Assembly: GCF_002327085.1 (NCBI RefSeq)
Contig: NZ_CP023429.1
Location: 2,098,383-2,162,382, forward strand
Source of the DNA: Neisseria weixii
Lineage (GTDB): Bacteria; Pseudomonadota; Gammaproteobacteria; Burkholderiales; Neisseriaceae
Direction: 5' to 3'
DNA: 64,000 nt
The notes beneath the pieces were generated by a model. The model worked only from the letters and a program-made list of their open reading frames with translations, had not been told where the DNA came from and ran no database searches. A program made the position numbers and the translations under genes. Every line of letters begins with the position of its first letter. Position 1 is the first letter of the stretch. Shown in pieces: positions 9,292-20,452 of this stretch.

Positions 9292-10968
9292 TCAGAACAA
9301 ACCGTGAATCACGCCATTTTCATCGACATCGATTTTCTCGGCAGCCGGTACTTTCGGCAAGCCCGGCATTTTCATCATGTTCCCGCACAGGGCAACGATG
9401 AAGCCTGCACCGGCGGAAACAGTGATGCCGCGCACGCTGATAGTGAAGCCTTCGGGTTTGCCCAATAATTTGGCGTTGTCGCTCAATGAATATTGGGTTT
9501 TTGCCATGCAGATTGGTAATTTGCCCAAGCCGAGTTTTTCCAGTGAGGCGATTTCGGCGTTGGCTTCGCCGCTGAATTCAACATCGGCTGCGCCGTAGAT
9601 TTTTTGCGCGATGGTGCGGATTTTGTCTTTAATCGGCAGGTCGGTTGCGTAGGCGAATTGGAAGTTGTTCGGCTGGGTTTCAATGGCGTTGACCACTTTT
9701 TGCGCCAAATCCGCGCCACCTTCGCCGCCTTTCGCCCACACTTCGGCCAACGACACTTCCACGCCCTGTTTGGCGCATTCGTCTTGAATCAGTTTTAATT
9801 CGGCATCGGTATCGGACACAAAACGGTTGATCGCCACCACCACCGGCAGGCCGAATACGTTTTTCAAGTTGCTGATGTGTTTCAATAAGTTTGGCAAGCC
9901 TTTGGCCAATGCGTCTAAGTTTTCTTCGCCCAAGTTGACGCGTTCCACACCGCCGTTGTATTTCAACGCGCGCACGGTGGCGACCACCACGGCGGCATCA
10001 GGTTGCAATTCGGCCAAGCGGCATTTGATGTCGCAGAATTTTTCCGCGCCCAAATCGGCACCGAAACCTGCTTCGGTCACGGCATAATCGCCCAAGTGTT
10101 TCGCCAAACGGGTCGCCAATACGGTGTTGCAGCCGTGGGCGATGTTGGCAAACGGGCCGCCGTGGACAAATGCAGGCGTGCCGGCGATGGTTTGTACCAA
10201 ATTCGGTTTAATCGCATCTTTCAACAAGGCCGCCATCGCGCCGTGTGCCTTCAAATCTTTGGCGTAAACCGGGCTGCCGTCTTTGGTGTAGGCCACCAAA
10301 ATATTGCCCAAGCGGTTTTTCAAATCGCTGATGTCTTTGGCCAGGCAGAACACGGCCATCACTTCGGAAGCAACGGTAATGTCGAAGCCGTCAGGGCGCA
10401 TCACACCGTCAACGCTCTTGCCCAGACCATCGATAATGTTGCGCAGTTGGCGGTCGTTCATGTCAACCACACGGCGCCACAGCACGCGTTTCGGGTCGAT
10501 GTTTAGCTCGTTGCCTTGATAAATATGGTTGTCCAACATGGCCGCCAGCAGATTGTTGGCCGCGCCGATGGCATGGAAATCGCCGGTAAAGTGCAGATTG
10601 ATGTCTTCCATCGGCAACACTTGCGAATAACCGCCACCCGCCGCGCCGCCTTTCACGCCGAATACCGGGCCTAAAGACGGTTCACGCAACGCAATCACGG
10701 CCTGTTTGCCGATATAGTTCAACGCGTCGGCCAAACCGATGGTCACGGTTGTTTTACCCTCGCCGGCGGGAGTCGGGTTGATGGCGGTCACCAAAATCAG
10801 ACGGCCTTGTTTTTCCGGCAACGCAAATGCTTCATCAGGATTGATCTTGGCTTTGTAATGGCCGTATGGCTCCAGCTTTTCATGGGTGATGCCAAGTTTG
10901 GCTGCAATGTCGGCAATCGGCTGCATGGCCGCGGCTTGGGCAATTTCGGCATCGGTTTTGAAACTCAT
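9292..10968 (-). CDS. fhs: Formate--tetrahydrofolate ligase
   Basis: A 558-residue protein, full length for the family. [19 protein letters not shown] is the P-loop; [21 protein letters not shown] and the following [19 protein letters not shown] are highly conserved Fhs regions. The enzyme makes 10-formyltetrahydrofolate from formate, ATP and THF in the cytosol, feeding purine synthesis and one-carbon metabolism. The start is preceded by GAGGAGAACAC, a strong Shine-Dalgarno. Single gene, divergent from the EamA transporter gene. Confidence 0.95.
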   Translation of the reverse strand: MSFKTDAEIAQAAAMQPIADIAAKLGITHEKLEPYGHYKAKINPDEAFALPEKQGRLILVTAINPTPAGEGKTTVTIGLADALNYIGKQAVIALREPSLGPVFGVKGGAAGGGYSQVLPMEDINLHFTGDFHAIGAANNLLAAMLDNHIYQGNELNIDPKRVLWRRVVDMNDRQLRNIIDGLGKSVDGVMRPDGFDITVASEVMAVFCLAKDISDLKNRLGNILVAYTKDGSPVYAKDLKAHGAMAALLKDAIKPNLVQTIAGTPAFVHGGPFANIAHGCNTVLATRLAKHLGDYAVTEAGFGADLGAEKFCDIKCRLAELQPDAAVVVATVRALKYNGGVERVNLGEENLDALAKGLPNLLKHISNLKNVFGLPVVVAINRFVSDTDAELKLIQDECAKQGVEVSLAEVWAKGGEGGADLAQKVVNAIETQPNNFQFAYATDLPIKDKIRTIAQKIYGAADVEFSGEANAEIASLEKLGLGKLPICMAKTQYSLSDNAKLLGKPEGFTISVRGITVSAGAGFIVALCGNMMKMPGLPKVPAAEKIDVDENGVIHGLF

Positions 10969-11141
10969 GTGTTCTCCTCACAAATAGATGGAATTGGGTG
11001 TATCATGCCATTATAACGTTTTTGAGAATGAACCGCATTTTTTCAAATCAAGAAACTTTTTTTGTTTTCAGACGGCCTGAAACTGCTCATCAGGCCGTTT
11101 GAAATATCTGTTTGTTTTTATTTTAAAAAAGGGATTTTTAT

Positions 11142-11570
11142 ATGGGTGCTACTTGGTTTTATTGGGCACTGGCTTCGGCATTTTTCGCCGCACTGACCGC
11201 TATTTTTGCCAAAGCCGGTTTGCAAGGGATTGATTCGGATTTTGCCACCTTTATCCGCACGCTGGTTATCATCGCCGCGCTGGCCTTGTTTCTCACCTAC
11301 ACCGGCAAATGGCAAGGTGTGGAAAGCTTTACCGGGCGCAACTGGACATTCCTGATTTTCTCCGGCCTCGCCACCGGCGCATCGTGGCTGGCCTATTTCA
11401 AAGCCCTGCAAATGGGCAATGCTTCGCAAGTCGCGCCAGTGGATAAATTCAGCTTGGTATTGGTCGCGCTGATGGCGGTGGTGTTTTTGGACGAACGTCC
11501 AAGCACGCAGGAATGGGTGGGCTTGGGCTTGGTCACTGCCGGTGTGCTGACTTTGGCGATTAAGCGTTGA
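11142..11570 (+). CDS. Small EamA-domain (DMT superfamily) transporter
   Basis: A 142-residue membrane protein with about five hydrophobic segments and one EamA repeat: it starts MGATWFYWALASAFFAALTA, has WLAYFKALQMGNASQVAPVDK in the centre and ends FLDERPSTQEWVGLGLVTAG. Full DMT transporters have two such repeats, so this is a half-size form that probably dimerises. Substrate unknown. It stands alone, with a DUS-like inverted pair upstream (about 11069-11105). Confidence 0.8.
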   Translation: MGATWFYWALASAFFAALTAIFAKAGLQGIDSDFATFIRTLVIIAALALFLTYTGKWQGVESFTGRNWTFLIFSGLATGASWLAYFKALQMGNASQVAPVDKFSLVLVALMAVVFLDERPSTQEWVGLGLVTAGVLTLAIKR

Positions 11571-11763
11571 TATTTTTAATCATTAAGGATTGATTTAGAA
11601 TTTTCTACATCGTGAAACTTGGTTGATGTCCAATATGATTTTCAGACGGCCTCGTTAAGTTTAAGCACCGTTTAAAGAATTTCACTTAACAATTTATTCA
11701 TCTCATAATTATTCATCTCATAAAAAAATGCCCGACATAAATCGGGCATTTTGCATACTGCTT

Positions 11764-13832
11764 TTAAAATGTGTAATTCATACCGATACGGTATTCGCGC
11801 CCTGTGCCTGGCAAATCGCTGCGCTGGGCGTGCGGAACGTAGTTTTTATTGGTAATGTTGTTTACGGCAAAATTCACGTTCATTTTGTCGTTGTCCAACG
11901 GTTTCCAGTTGGCAGTAATATCGGTTACGCCATAAGAAGCTTTACCTTTATCCGCTGCTTTAACCGTATTATTGCTTAGGAAGAAATTATCTTTGGCTTT
12001 GACTTTCTCAACCTGACGTCGGTGTACGGCCACTTCCAAATTCGGTTTGTTAAAACGGTAACCCAATGATGCCGTCCAAGTACGGCCGATTGCAGCGGCA
12101 TATTCGCCGTTTGCGCTCAAGCCTTCGCCATAGAAACGCGGCTTGGCATGTGCTACACCCAAACGCGCGGTCAAACCTTCGTAGCGGTAAGATGCGCCCA
12201 ACTCATAGCCTTTGTTTTTCACGCGGCCTGCATTAACAATTTCTGAAAAGCATTGGAGATTGGCACCGGTACACAAATGGTTGTTGCGGCCGGTAGTCGT
12301 ACCCAAAGCATCTTTGATATTTTGCCAGAAGTAACTGCCTTCCAAGCCGAAGGTACTGTCGTTGTAGTTGAAACCGATTTCGGTATTGCGTGCTTGCTCG
12401 GCTTTGGTACCGTCTGCAATCGATACCACGCCGCGCGTACCGTGCGACAACAACGCATCATGCATACGCGGACTGCGGGTCGCGTAGTTGTGGCTGGCAC
12501 TGAAACTCAGGTTCGGCATGGCCTGCCAAATCACGCCCACACTCGGATTGACTGCGCCGTCGCTGATTTTCTTGCCATCCATGGCTTTAAAGTTGAAATA
12601 ATCATAGCGCAGACCCGCAGTCAGGGTAACGTCTTTGATATCGGCAATGGCTTCGCCGTACATACCGATATCCTGTTTCTCCTGGTTCCGTACGCCCGAG
12701 AGGAAAACCCGATTCGGCTTCACTTCCTGATTGCGGAAATTCACACCGTATTTCAATATTACCTTATCATGCACACGAGAGTCAAAATTGACGTTTGCGC
12801 CGATAGTATCGAGTTTGGTTTTGGTCGCACCAGTATTTTGTCGGCCACCCGCATAACCATTACCACTGTCATCAGCAGACCAACGGCCTTGTTCCAAACG
12901 GTAAATATTTGCGTTGGCAGATTGGGCAAAACCTAAGTTTTTACCTGTCCATTCCAAGTTGGTATGGTTAACTGTCATTTTACGCATAGCCGGTGCTTGA
13001 CGATCTAAAGACAAACGACCGCCTACTGAAAATTCTTCACGAACCAATCGCTCGCCTTTATGCTGTTCGTAACGGTGATTTAAAGCAACACGGTGGTCTT
13101 CATTGATGTTCAGGCCGATTTTGCCCAAGTATCCTGTTTTGTCCAATTTGCTGTAAGGCACACGGTCTGAACCATTGTAACCGTTGGTATAACCTTTGCC
13201 ACCTTTGTATTCATCTTCATTGACGCGGTTGCCGGCAATCAGGTAATCGAACACCCCCCCGCCTTGCCGAATACGGCCGCACCGTAATTATGACCGTCGT
13301 TGCTGTTGTAGCCTGCATTCAGACGTGCGCCGAAATTCGGATTACTGCTGTTTTTCAGCAAGTCTTCCGCATCTAAAGTTTTGGCAACCACCGCACCGTT
13401 GGTTTGTCCGATACCAGCCGATGCGCTGCCCGCCCCTTTTTGCACGGAGACAATTTTTACCAAAGCAGGGTCGAGCATATGGCGGCCTTGGTGGTAGAGG
13501 AACTGACTGTCGGCGTAGCCGTTGTCCACTTTCACGTCCACCGAGTTCTGCCCCATGCCGCGGATATAGAGATATTGGGAAGTACCGTTACCTGCGCCGA
13601 TACTGATTGCAGGTTCATCCTTAAACAGACCGCGTAAATCAGTCTCAACACTTTCGTCTTTTTTCTTGGTGGTCACAACATTGGTTTTAACCTTCATGCC
13701 CTGACGGTCGCCTTTAACCACAACCGTATCCAAATCAACTGCATTCTGCACTTCGGTTTCAGCCGACACAGGCAACACCACCAATGCACACATCACCGCC
13801 GAAGCCAATGGTAACTTCCTAAAATCTTTCAT
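11764..13832 (-). pseudogene. fetA: FetA/FrpB-like TonB-dependent siderophore receptor, out of frame at a G7 tract
   Basis: Two frames join into one receptor of about 690 residues. The N-terminal part (13832-13239) has a signal peptide ending PVSAET, then VVVKGDRQGMKVKTNVVT, LYIRGMGQNSVDVKVDNGY and VSVQKGAGSASAGIG, the plug domain typical of neisserial FetA (ferric enterobactin receptor). The C-terminal part (from 13254) is the beta-barrel and ends in a Phe. The switch falls in a run of seven G on the coding strand (13254-13260); eight G would restore the frame as AGGVFDYLIAGNRVNEDEY. Either the gene is phase-variable and OFF, or a base was lost in sequencing. A Fur-like site lies upstream. 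Confidence 0.85.
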
Positions 13833-13905
13833 TAATTATCTCCTTGACTAAATTCATTCTGCCAACAGGAAAGAATCTTAGCACTATTTTACCGAAATTT
13901 CCAGA

Positions 13906-13929
13906 AGATAATAATGATTACTAATACTT
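13906..13929 (-). promoter_or_regulatory. Candidate Fur box upstream of the fetA-like gene
   Basis: GATAATAATGATTACTAATA (first 20 bases shown) resembles the Fur consensus of repeated GATAAT units (reverse complement AATCATTATTATC). It sits about 75 bases before the receptor start, where iron repression is expected. The rest of 13833-14218 is AT-rich, with no gene. Confidence 0.5.
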
Positions 13930-14218
13930 ATATTTAAATTAACACCCATTAATTGATATTAGAATAATCCAACAACATCACCATCCTTAATCTAAAGAAA
14001 GTATTCACCTTCTCTACGCAAGAATTAAATAACGATTAAGATAATGATTTTTATAAACTTACTTAAAATTAAATTATCACAAAATATCCCACATCGTTAA
14101 AATTCACCGGATACGCCACAAACAATATAATATCAAATTATTGTCGTATAAAAACCACATTATCCTTGCTCAAACCGACAAAACACTTATATAAATTTAT
14201 TCAAAAATTCAAATGTTT

Positions 14219-14262
14219 AAAGGCCGTCTGAAAACAAAATTGTTTTCAGACGGCCTTTTTTT
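14219..14262. terminator. DUS terminator after mtrE
   Basis: AAAGGCCGTCTGAAAACAAA and its complement TTTTCAGACGGCCTTT form a long hairpin 14 bases after the mtrE stop, flanked by T or A runs on both sides. Confidence 0.8.
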
Positions 14263-14275
14263 CATGATTCGAACC

Positions 14276-15712
14276 TTAATTACTGGTTTCAACCGAATCG
14301 TTGGTAAAGCGTTTCAAACCGCCGCCCAATACTTTGTACAAATCCGCCAGATTTTCCAAGCGGGTCAGCTGGGTGGCCAATACTTGCGTATCGGCACCAT
14401 AGCTGCTGCGCTCGGCATCAAGCAAATCTAAGGCGCTGGATACACCGTGTTTGTAGCGCAGGTTGACTAGGCGCAGGTAGTCGCCATATGAGCGGCTTTG
14501 CTTGATTAACGCGGTGTAGCGTTGGTCAAGCTGTTGGCGCGTCACCAAGGCGTTGGATACGTCTTGGAAGGCGGATTGCACAGCATTTTCATACGCGGCC
14601 ACTTGGGCTTGTTGGCGTAATTTGGCTACGTCGAGATTGGCTTTGTTGGTGCCCCAGTTGAAAATCGGAATACTGATTGACGGGCCGAATGACCACATCC
14701 GGTTAGGACCTTTAAACAAGCCGTCCAATTCGGTAGAGCCGGTGCCTAACGAACCGGTCAGGCTGATGCGCGGGTAAAACGCTGCACGCGCCGCGCCGAT
14801 GTTGGCGTTGGCTTGTTTCAGCGCAAATTCCGCTGCACGCACGTCAGGGCGGTTCAGCAATACTTCTGAGCTCAAACCGGCCGGCAGACGGTCAATTTTA
14901 AACTGACGGTTCAATGGCAAGCCTTTCGGCAAGTCTTCCGGCAAAGGCTGGTTAATCAATAAAGCCAAAGCGTTGCGTGCTTGTTCGCGCGCTTGTACGG
15001 CAGAAGCGTAGTCGGCTTTGGCCGATTCAATCAAGGCTTCTTGTTGGCGCAAGTCTACGGCGGAAATCACACCGGCCCGGTGGCGTAATTTCGACAAATC
15101 GTAAGTCACTTCTCGCGTTTTCAACACGCGTTGCGCCAAAGCCATGGATTCTTCGGCGTAGCGTTCGTTGAAATAGGCTTTGGCAATGCTGGAAACCAAA
15201 GTCAAATGCGTGGCATCGCGGGTGGCGGCGCTGTTGAAATAACCTTGCAAAGCGGCTTCGCTGGTGCTGCGCACACGGCCGAACAAATCGATTTCGTAAG
15301 AAGCCACGCCCAAGCCCACGGTATAGGCTTCACGGACGTATGACGAACCGGTACCGCTCATATCGCGCGCAGTACGTGAACGGGTTGCGCTGCCGCTGCC
15401 GTCAATGCTCGGCAACAAATCATTACGCGCAATCATGTATTGTTTGCGGTAGATTTCCGCATTCAAAACAGCTTGACGCAAGTCGGTGTTGCGCTCCAAT
15501 GCAATTTCGATTAATCGGTGCAGGCGCGGGTCGGCGAAATAATCCTGCCAACCCAGTGAAGCGGCCTGAATACCCGGTTCGGCCGTATCGTATTTGAAGG
15601 TGTCGGCAACGGCCACAGACGGCTGCTCGTATTTGGGCATCAGCGAACACGCTGATAACAGCACCGCAGCAGCCACTGCGCTCAACACAGGTTTGATGGT
15701 TGTATTTTTCAT
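14276..15712 (-). CDS. mtrE: MtrE, outer-membrane channel of the MtrCDE efflux pump
   Basis: A 478-residue NodT-family outer-membrane lipoprotein. The signal peptide ends VLLSAC at the lipobox, followed by SLMPKYEQPSV. Two OEP repeats follow, including SYEIDLFGRVRS and, in the second half, LLNRPDVRAAEFALKQANAN and the typical C-terminal SALDLLDAERSSYGADTQ. It forms the trimeric TolC-like exit duct for hydrophobic agents, bile salts, antimicrobial peptides and macrolides. It is the last gene of mtrCDE; a DUS pair lies between mtrD and mtrE. Confidence 0.93.
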   Translation of the reverse strand: MKNTTIKPVLSAVAAAVLLSACSLMPKYEQPSVAVADTFKYDTAEPGIQAASLGWQDYFADPRLHRLIEIALERNTDLRQAVLNAEIYRKQYMIARNDLLPSIDGSGSATRSRTARDMSGTGSSYVREAYTVGLGVASYEIDLFGRVRSTSEAALQGYFNSAATRDATHLTLVSSIAKAYFNERYAEESMALAQRVLKTREVTYDLSKLRHRAGVISAVDLRQQEALIESAKADYASAVQAREQARNALALLINQPLPEDLPKGLPLNRQFKIDRLPAGLSSEVLLNRPDVRAAEFALKQANANIGAARAAFYPRISLTGSLGTGSTELDGLFKGPNRMWSFGPSISIPIFNWGTNKANLDVAKLRQQAQVAAYENAVQSAFQDVSNALVTRQQLDQRYTALIKQSRSYGDYLRLVNLRYKHGVSSALDLLDAERSSYGADTQVLATQLTRLENLADLYKVLGGGLKRFTNDSVETSN

Positions 15713-15724
15713 AATAAATCCTTA

Positions 15725-15761
15725 AGGCCGTCTGAAAAACAAAGTCTTTTTCGGACGGCCT
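15725..15761. terminator. DUS hairpin between mtrD and mtrE
   Basis: AGGCCGTCTGAAAAA pairs with TTTTTCGGACGGCCT, with one A-to-G change that leaves a wobble pair. It lies inside the operon and could attenuate mtrE relative to mtrD. Confidence 0.55.
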
Positions 15762-15772
15762 GTTAGCTTCGA

Positions 15773-18700
15773 TTAGTGCTTATCAGTGTCAGATGGTGTG
15801 ATTTTCTCAACTGCCACACCTGCTTCAGCAGCGTGTTGAACGGCAATTTCATGCTCGTGTGCGGTTTCTTTGAAGAATTTACGCACCACCACATAAAACA
15901 GCGGCACCAAGAATACCGACAGAATCGTACCGATCAACATACCCCAGAATACCGTCGTACCGATGGCACGTTGGCTGGCCGAGCTGGCGCCGCTGGCAAT
16001 ATACAGCGGAACCACACCCAGAATAAACGCAAACGAGGTCATCAAAATCGGACGGAAACGCAGGCGGGCAGCTTCCAATGCCGCGTCCAACGCGCTCTTG
16101 CCTTGAGCCTGCAAATCTTTGGCAAACTCAATAATCAAAATCGCATTTTTCGCACTCAAACCCATCACGGTTACGAAACCGACTTGGAAGTAAATGTCGT
16201 TCAGATAAGCCGGCGGCGCACCGAACAAGCCCTCAAACATATTACGGCCTGTCGCCCCCACTGCCGCACCGACCAAGCCCAAAGGCATCACCAAAATCAC
16301 GGCCAACGGAATCGACCAGCTTTCATACAGTGCTGCCAACACCAAGAATACCGCTGCAATCGAGAATGCATACAGAATCATGGTTTGCGAGCCGCCTTTG
16401 GCTTCCTCGCGGGACTGACCGCCCCACTCTAAGCTGTAGCCGCCTTCCATTTCGTCCACCATCTGCTGCACGGCAGCCATGGCTTCACCCGAAGAATAGC
16501 CGGTAGCCGGTGTGCCGGTCACTTCCATGGCCGGATAGCCGTTAAAGCGCACGCTTTGTTCCATACCGTTTTGCCAAGAAACCGTGGCAATACTGGAAAG
16601 CGGAACCGCCACACCGGAATTGTTCACTACGGTCATGTTCAGAATATCGGCAGGTTGCATACGGGCAGGGGCATCAGCCTGAACCATCACACGTTGCAGA
16701 CGGCCTTTATTCGGGAAATCGTTGACATAAGACGAACCCAAAGCATTAGACAACAGGCTTTGAATGCTGGCAAAGCTGATACCTTGCGCTGCCGCTGCTT
16801 GGCGGTTGATGTCGATTTTCAGCTGCGGCGCATCTTCCAAACCATTCGAACGGACGGTGCTGGCATCAAAAATCGGGCTTTGACGCATTTTTTGCAGCAA
16901 TTCATTACGCTTGGCCAACAATGCTTCGTGGCCCGAGCTGTTGCGGTCTTGCAGGTAAATGGTCAGGCCCGAGCCGGTACCCAACTCCATAATGGCCGGC
17001 GGCACAATCGCCAAACCAAAACCGTCTTTAATCGTACCCATCATTGCACCGGTCATTTTGCCGGCCACAGCCGCCGCGCCACTACCCGGCTCGGTACGTT
17101 CCGCCCAATCCTTCAGAATAATGAAGCCCATCGCCATGTTTTGGCCCGAACCCGAGAAACTGAAACCCGATACAGCAATCACATCACGCACTTCAGGCAT
17201 GGATTTGGCCAGTTGGTTCACATACGCCAACGTGGCATCGGTACGCTCTTTAGTCGCACCGGCAGGTAATTGCACGTTCAACATAATCGTGCCCTGGTCT
17301 TCAGACGGCAGGAACGAAGTCGGCAGACGCGCAAAGAAGAACACACCCACTGCAGCCAGCAAGACATAAATCACCATCATGCGGCCTGCTTTATTCAATA
17401 CCTTACCCACCACACCGGTATAACGGTGCGTACCGGCATCAAACTTGCGGTTAAACCACCCGAAGAAGCCTTTTTTCTCTTCGTGATGGCCTTTCGGAAT
17501 CGGTTTCAGCATGGTGGCACACAAGGCCGGTGTCAGCGTCAGCGCCAAGAAAGCCGAGAATGCAATTGCCGCCGCCATGGTAATGGCAAATTGACGGTAA
17601 ATATTACCGGTCGCACCGCTGAACATCGCCAACGGAACAAATACCGAAATCAATACCGCAGTAATACCGATTACCGCACCGGTAATCTGACCCATTGCTT
17701 TTTTGGTAGCCTGTTTCGGCGGCAAGCCTTCCGTCGCCATAATACGCTCGACGTTTTCCACCACCACAATCGCATCATCGACCACAATACCGATGACCAA
17801 TACCATCGCAAACATGGTCAATACGTTAATCGACATGCCCATGTAGGAAATAAAGGCAAACGCACCCAACAACGAAATCGGCACCACAATGGTCGGAATC
17901 AGCGTATAGCGGATGTTTTGCAGGAACAAATACATCACCAAAAACACCAGCACAATCGCTTCAAGCAAGGTGTGAATCACTTTTTCAATCGATAATTCAA
18001 CGAAAGTCGAAGTATCGTAAGGTGCTTTCCAGCTCATGCCTTCCGGGAAGAAGCGTTGCAGTGTCTCCATGCGCGCCTTCACCGCTGTCGCCGTAGCCAT
18101 CGCGTTACCGCTATTGGACAGCATTACCGCCATACCGGTGGTTGGTTGGCCGTTCAGGCGTGCAGAGGTCGAATAATCCTGCATACCCAAAGTTACTTTG
18201 GCCACGTCTTTCAGATACACGTTGGCACCGCTGGTATCCGAACGCAAAATAATATTGCCGAACTCTTCAGCCGTACTCAATTGCCCTTGTGCGGTTATGG
18301 TTGCGGCCATGGTTTGGCCTTGTGCAGCAGGCAGTGCGCCAATCGAACCGGCAGAAATTTGAATATTCTGCGCTTGCAATGCGCTGGAAATATCGGCAAA
18401 CGATAAGTTATAGTTTTGCAGCCTGCCCGGATCCACCCAGATACGCATCGCACGTTGCGCGCCGAACAAACGCACTTGGCCGACACCGTCGATACGTTGC
18501 AACTCAGGCACGATGTTGCGCTGCGCATAGTCGTTCATCTCTTCGACAGACTGTACTTCAGACGACAGCATCACCACCATCAGGAAGTTGGATTGCGCTT
18601 TCGATACCGTTACACCGTATTGCTGCACGGTCGAAGGCAGCATTGACAACACTTCCGACAATTTGTTCTGCACATCAACTTGCGCCAAATCCTCGTCGGT

Positions 18701-18991
18701 TTCCGGCGTAAAGGTCAAACTCACCGAACCCGTACCACTCGAGTCGGCGGAAGTCGTCATGTAATCCAGCCCTTCGACGCCATACATATTACGTTCAATC
18801 ACGGCCAATACGCTGTCTTCCATTACCTGTGCCGAGGCACCCGGATAGGTAGCGGTCATGGTAATGGTCGGCGCGGCCACGGAAGGATATTGCGAAATCG
18901 GCAGGTTTTGAATGCCGAGAATACCCGCTGCGATGATAAAAATCGCAATCACCCATGCAAAAATGGGGCGGTCAATAAAAAACTTAGACAT
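15773..18991 (-). CDS. mtrD: MtrD, inner-membrane RND transporter
   Basis: A 1072-residue HAE1-type RND protein starting MSKFFIDRPIFAWVIAIFII. VVDDAIVVVENVERIMATEG is the TM4 region with the conserved Asp pair, and GFVTVMGLSAKNAILIIEFA is the TM10/11 region with the Lys. Two large periplasmic loops complete the drug-binding part. The length agrees with gonococcal MtrD (about 1067). It exports hydrophobic compounds by proton antiport, working with MtrC and MtrE. It begins 11 bases after the mtrC stop. Confidence 0.95.
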   Translation of the reverse strand: MSKFFIDRPIFAWVIAIFIIAAGILGIQNLPISQYPSVAAPTITMTATYPGASAQVMEDSVLAVIERNMYGVEGLDYMTTSADSSGTGSVSLTFTPETDEDLAQVDVQNKLSEVLSMLPSTVQQYGVTVSKAQSNFLMVVMLSSEVQSVEEMNDYAQRNIVPELQRIDGVGQVRLFGAQRAMRIWVDPGRLQNYNLSFADISSALQAQNIQISAGSIGALPAAQGQTMAATITAQGQLSTAEEFGNIILRSDTSGANVYLKDVAKVTLGMQDYSTSARLNGQPTTGMAVMLSNSGNAMATATAVKARMETLQRFFPEGMSWKAPYDTSTFVELSIEKVIHTLLEAIVLVFLVMYLFLQNIRYTLIPTIVVPISLLGAFAFISYMGMSINVLTMFAMVLVIGIVVDDAIVVVENVERIMATEGLPPKQATKKAMGQITGAVIGITAVLISVFVPLAMFSGATGNIYRQFAITMAAAIAFSAFLALTLTPALCATMLKPIPKGHHEEKKGFFGWFNRKFDAGTHRYTGVVGKVLNKAGRMMVIYVLLAAVGVFFFARLPTSFLPSEDQGTIMLNVQLPAGATKERTDATLAYVNQLAKSMPEVRDVIAVSGFSFSGSGQNMAMGFIILKDWAERTEPGSGAAAVAGKMTGAMMGTIKDGFGLAIVPPAIMELGTGSGLTIYLQDRNSSGHEALLAKRNELLQKMRQSPIFDASTVRSNGLEDAPQLKIDINRQAAAAQGISFASIQSLLSNALGSSYVNDFPNKGRLQRVMVQADAPARMQPADILNMTVVNNSGVAVPLSSIATVSWQNGMEQSVRFNGYPAMEVTGTPATGYSSGEAMAAVQQMVDEMEGGYSLEWGGQSREEAKGGSQTMILYAFSIAAVFLVLAALYESWSIPLAVILVMPLGLVGAAVGATGRNMFEGLFGAPPAYLNDIYFQVGFVTVMGLSAKNAILIIEFAKDLQAQGKSALDAALEAARLRFRPILMTSFAFILGVVPLYIASGASSASQRAIGTTVFWGMLIGTILSVFLVPLFYVVVRKFFKETAHEHEIAVQHAAEAGVAVEKITPSDTDKH

Positions 18992-19002
18992 TTAGTGCAT
19001 CC

Positions 19003-20298
19003 TTACTTCTTAGCTTCGGAAGCAGCAGCGGTTTCTTGCGGTTGCGCTGCCGGTGCTGGTGCAGAAGCGGCTTGCGGCTCTGAAGTCCCAGCTTGTGAAG
19101 CCTGCTGCGCTTGACCGGCTTCGGCAGGCGGCGTCCATTCTTTCGGCGTTACTTTTTTCGCACCGGTCATACCGGCAATCATGGTACCGTCGACAATCAC
19201 TTTGTCGCCTTCTTTCAAGCCTTCGGTAATGATCCAATATGCACCCTGCTGTTGCGCTACAGTCACCACGCGCGGCTCCATACCGCCTTGGGCATTCACA
19301 ATCATTACAGTGTCTTTATCGCCACGGGTCACCGCTTGTTGCGGCACCACAAAGGCATTGGCCACATCAGCCTGATTCATCAACACGCGCACATACAGAC
19401 CCGGCAGCAAAATATTGTCTTCATTCGGAATCGCCGCACGCAAAGTCACTTGGCCGGTAGACTCATTCACAGTCGGATCGGCAAACAACAAACGGCCGGT
19501 TTGGTTGTACATGGTACCGTTTTCAAATTTAATGCCAACTTGGATGCCGCCGTTGACAGTTTGTAATTTACCTTCGGCAATATCTTGACGCAGCTTCATG
19601 ATATCGGTGGCCGATTGGGTCACATTCACATACATCGGGTTAGTTTGCTGAATCGTGGCCAATACAGTGGTATCGCCTGCACTCACCAACGTACCCTCGG
19701 AAACATTAGACTGGCCGATAAAACCTGAAATCGGTGCGGTAATGCGGCTGCGGCGAACATTAATACCGGCTGATTTAATCGATGCTTGTGCCGCTTTCAC
19801 GTTGGCTTCGGCCGAACGCTTGGCCGTAACAGCCGCATCATACTCTTGGCGGCTGATGGCATCCGCTTCAACCAACGGTTTGTAACGTGCCAAATCGGCA
19901 TTGGCTTTGGCCAACGCTGCTTGAGCAGTGGCCAATTGCGCGCGTGCGCTTTCCAAGTTGGCTTCGTAAGTGGCGCTGTCGATTTGATACAACGGTTGGC
20001 CGGCGCGTACATAGCTGCCCTCTTGGAACAAACGTTTCTCAATAATACCGCCCACTTGCGCGCGTACTTGCGCGGTGCGGAGGGATTCTAAGCGGCCCGG
20101 CAATTCCGTGGTCAGGGAAACTGTTTGCGGGTACACCGTCACCACACCCACTTCAGGCGCACGGGCTTCTTGTTGGGCTTGGGCATTTTGACCGGCTTGT
20201 TTTTGCGCATCACCGCCTTTTCCGCAGGCCGACAAAGCCAAGGCGGTTGCAGCGGCAATTGCTGCCACACGCAGCATTTGAGAAGCATGAAGATTCAT
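19003..20298 (-). CDS. mtrC: MtrC, periplasmic adaptor lipoprotein
   Basis: A 431-residue membrane fusion protein. The signal peptide ends ALALSACGKGGDAQ at the lipobox. QVGGIIEKRLFQEGSYVRAG is the lipoyl half motif, a coiled-coil hairpin follows, and SRITAPISGFIGQSNVSEG is the second lipoyl half. Near-identical stretches to gonococcal MtrC are easy to see. The C-terminal 50 residues are Ala/Gln/Pro-rich and low in complexity. I chose the ATG at 20298, which gives a proper signal peptide; an upstream extension to 20343 does not. First gene of mtrCDE, divergent from mtrR. Confidence 0.94.
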   Translation of the reverse strand: MNLHASQMLRVAAIAAATALALSACGKGGDAQKQAGQNAQAQQEARAPEVGVVTVYPQTVSLTTELPGRLESLRTAQVRAQVGGIIEKRLFQEGSYVRAGQPLYQIDSATYEANLESARAQLATAQAALAKANADLARYKPLVEADAISRQEYDAAVTAKRSAEANVKAAQASIKSAGINVRRSRITAPISGFIGQSNVSEGTLVSAGDTTVLATIQQTNPMYVNVTQSATDIMKLRQDIAEGKLQTVNGGIQVGIKFENGTMYNQTGRLLFADPTVNESTGQVTLRAAIPNEDNILLPGLYVRVLMNQADVANAFVVPQQAVTRGDKDTVMIVNAQGGMEPRVVTVAQQQGAYWIITEGLKEGDKVIVDGTMIAGMTGAKKVTPKEWTPPAEAGQAQQASQAGTSEPQAASAPAPAAQPQETAAASEAKK

Positions 20299-20452
20299 TA
20301 CTTTTCCTATCGTCTTGATTGTTCCTGTAAATTTATTACACACAACCTATAAACACTAACTGCCTGCTTACACGTTTGAACCGGTAAGGCAGGCAAGAGA
20401 ACATCAATTTTTTAACTAAAACATTGATTATATAAGCTGTGTTACGGGCGTC

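Noticed and set aside
15776..18711. Long open frames on the plus strand opposite mtrD
   Set aside because: Antisense to a strongly conserved RND gene; protein composition (His/Arg/Gln-rich) is typical of shadow frames.
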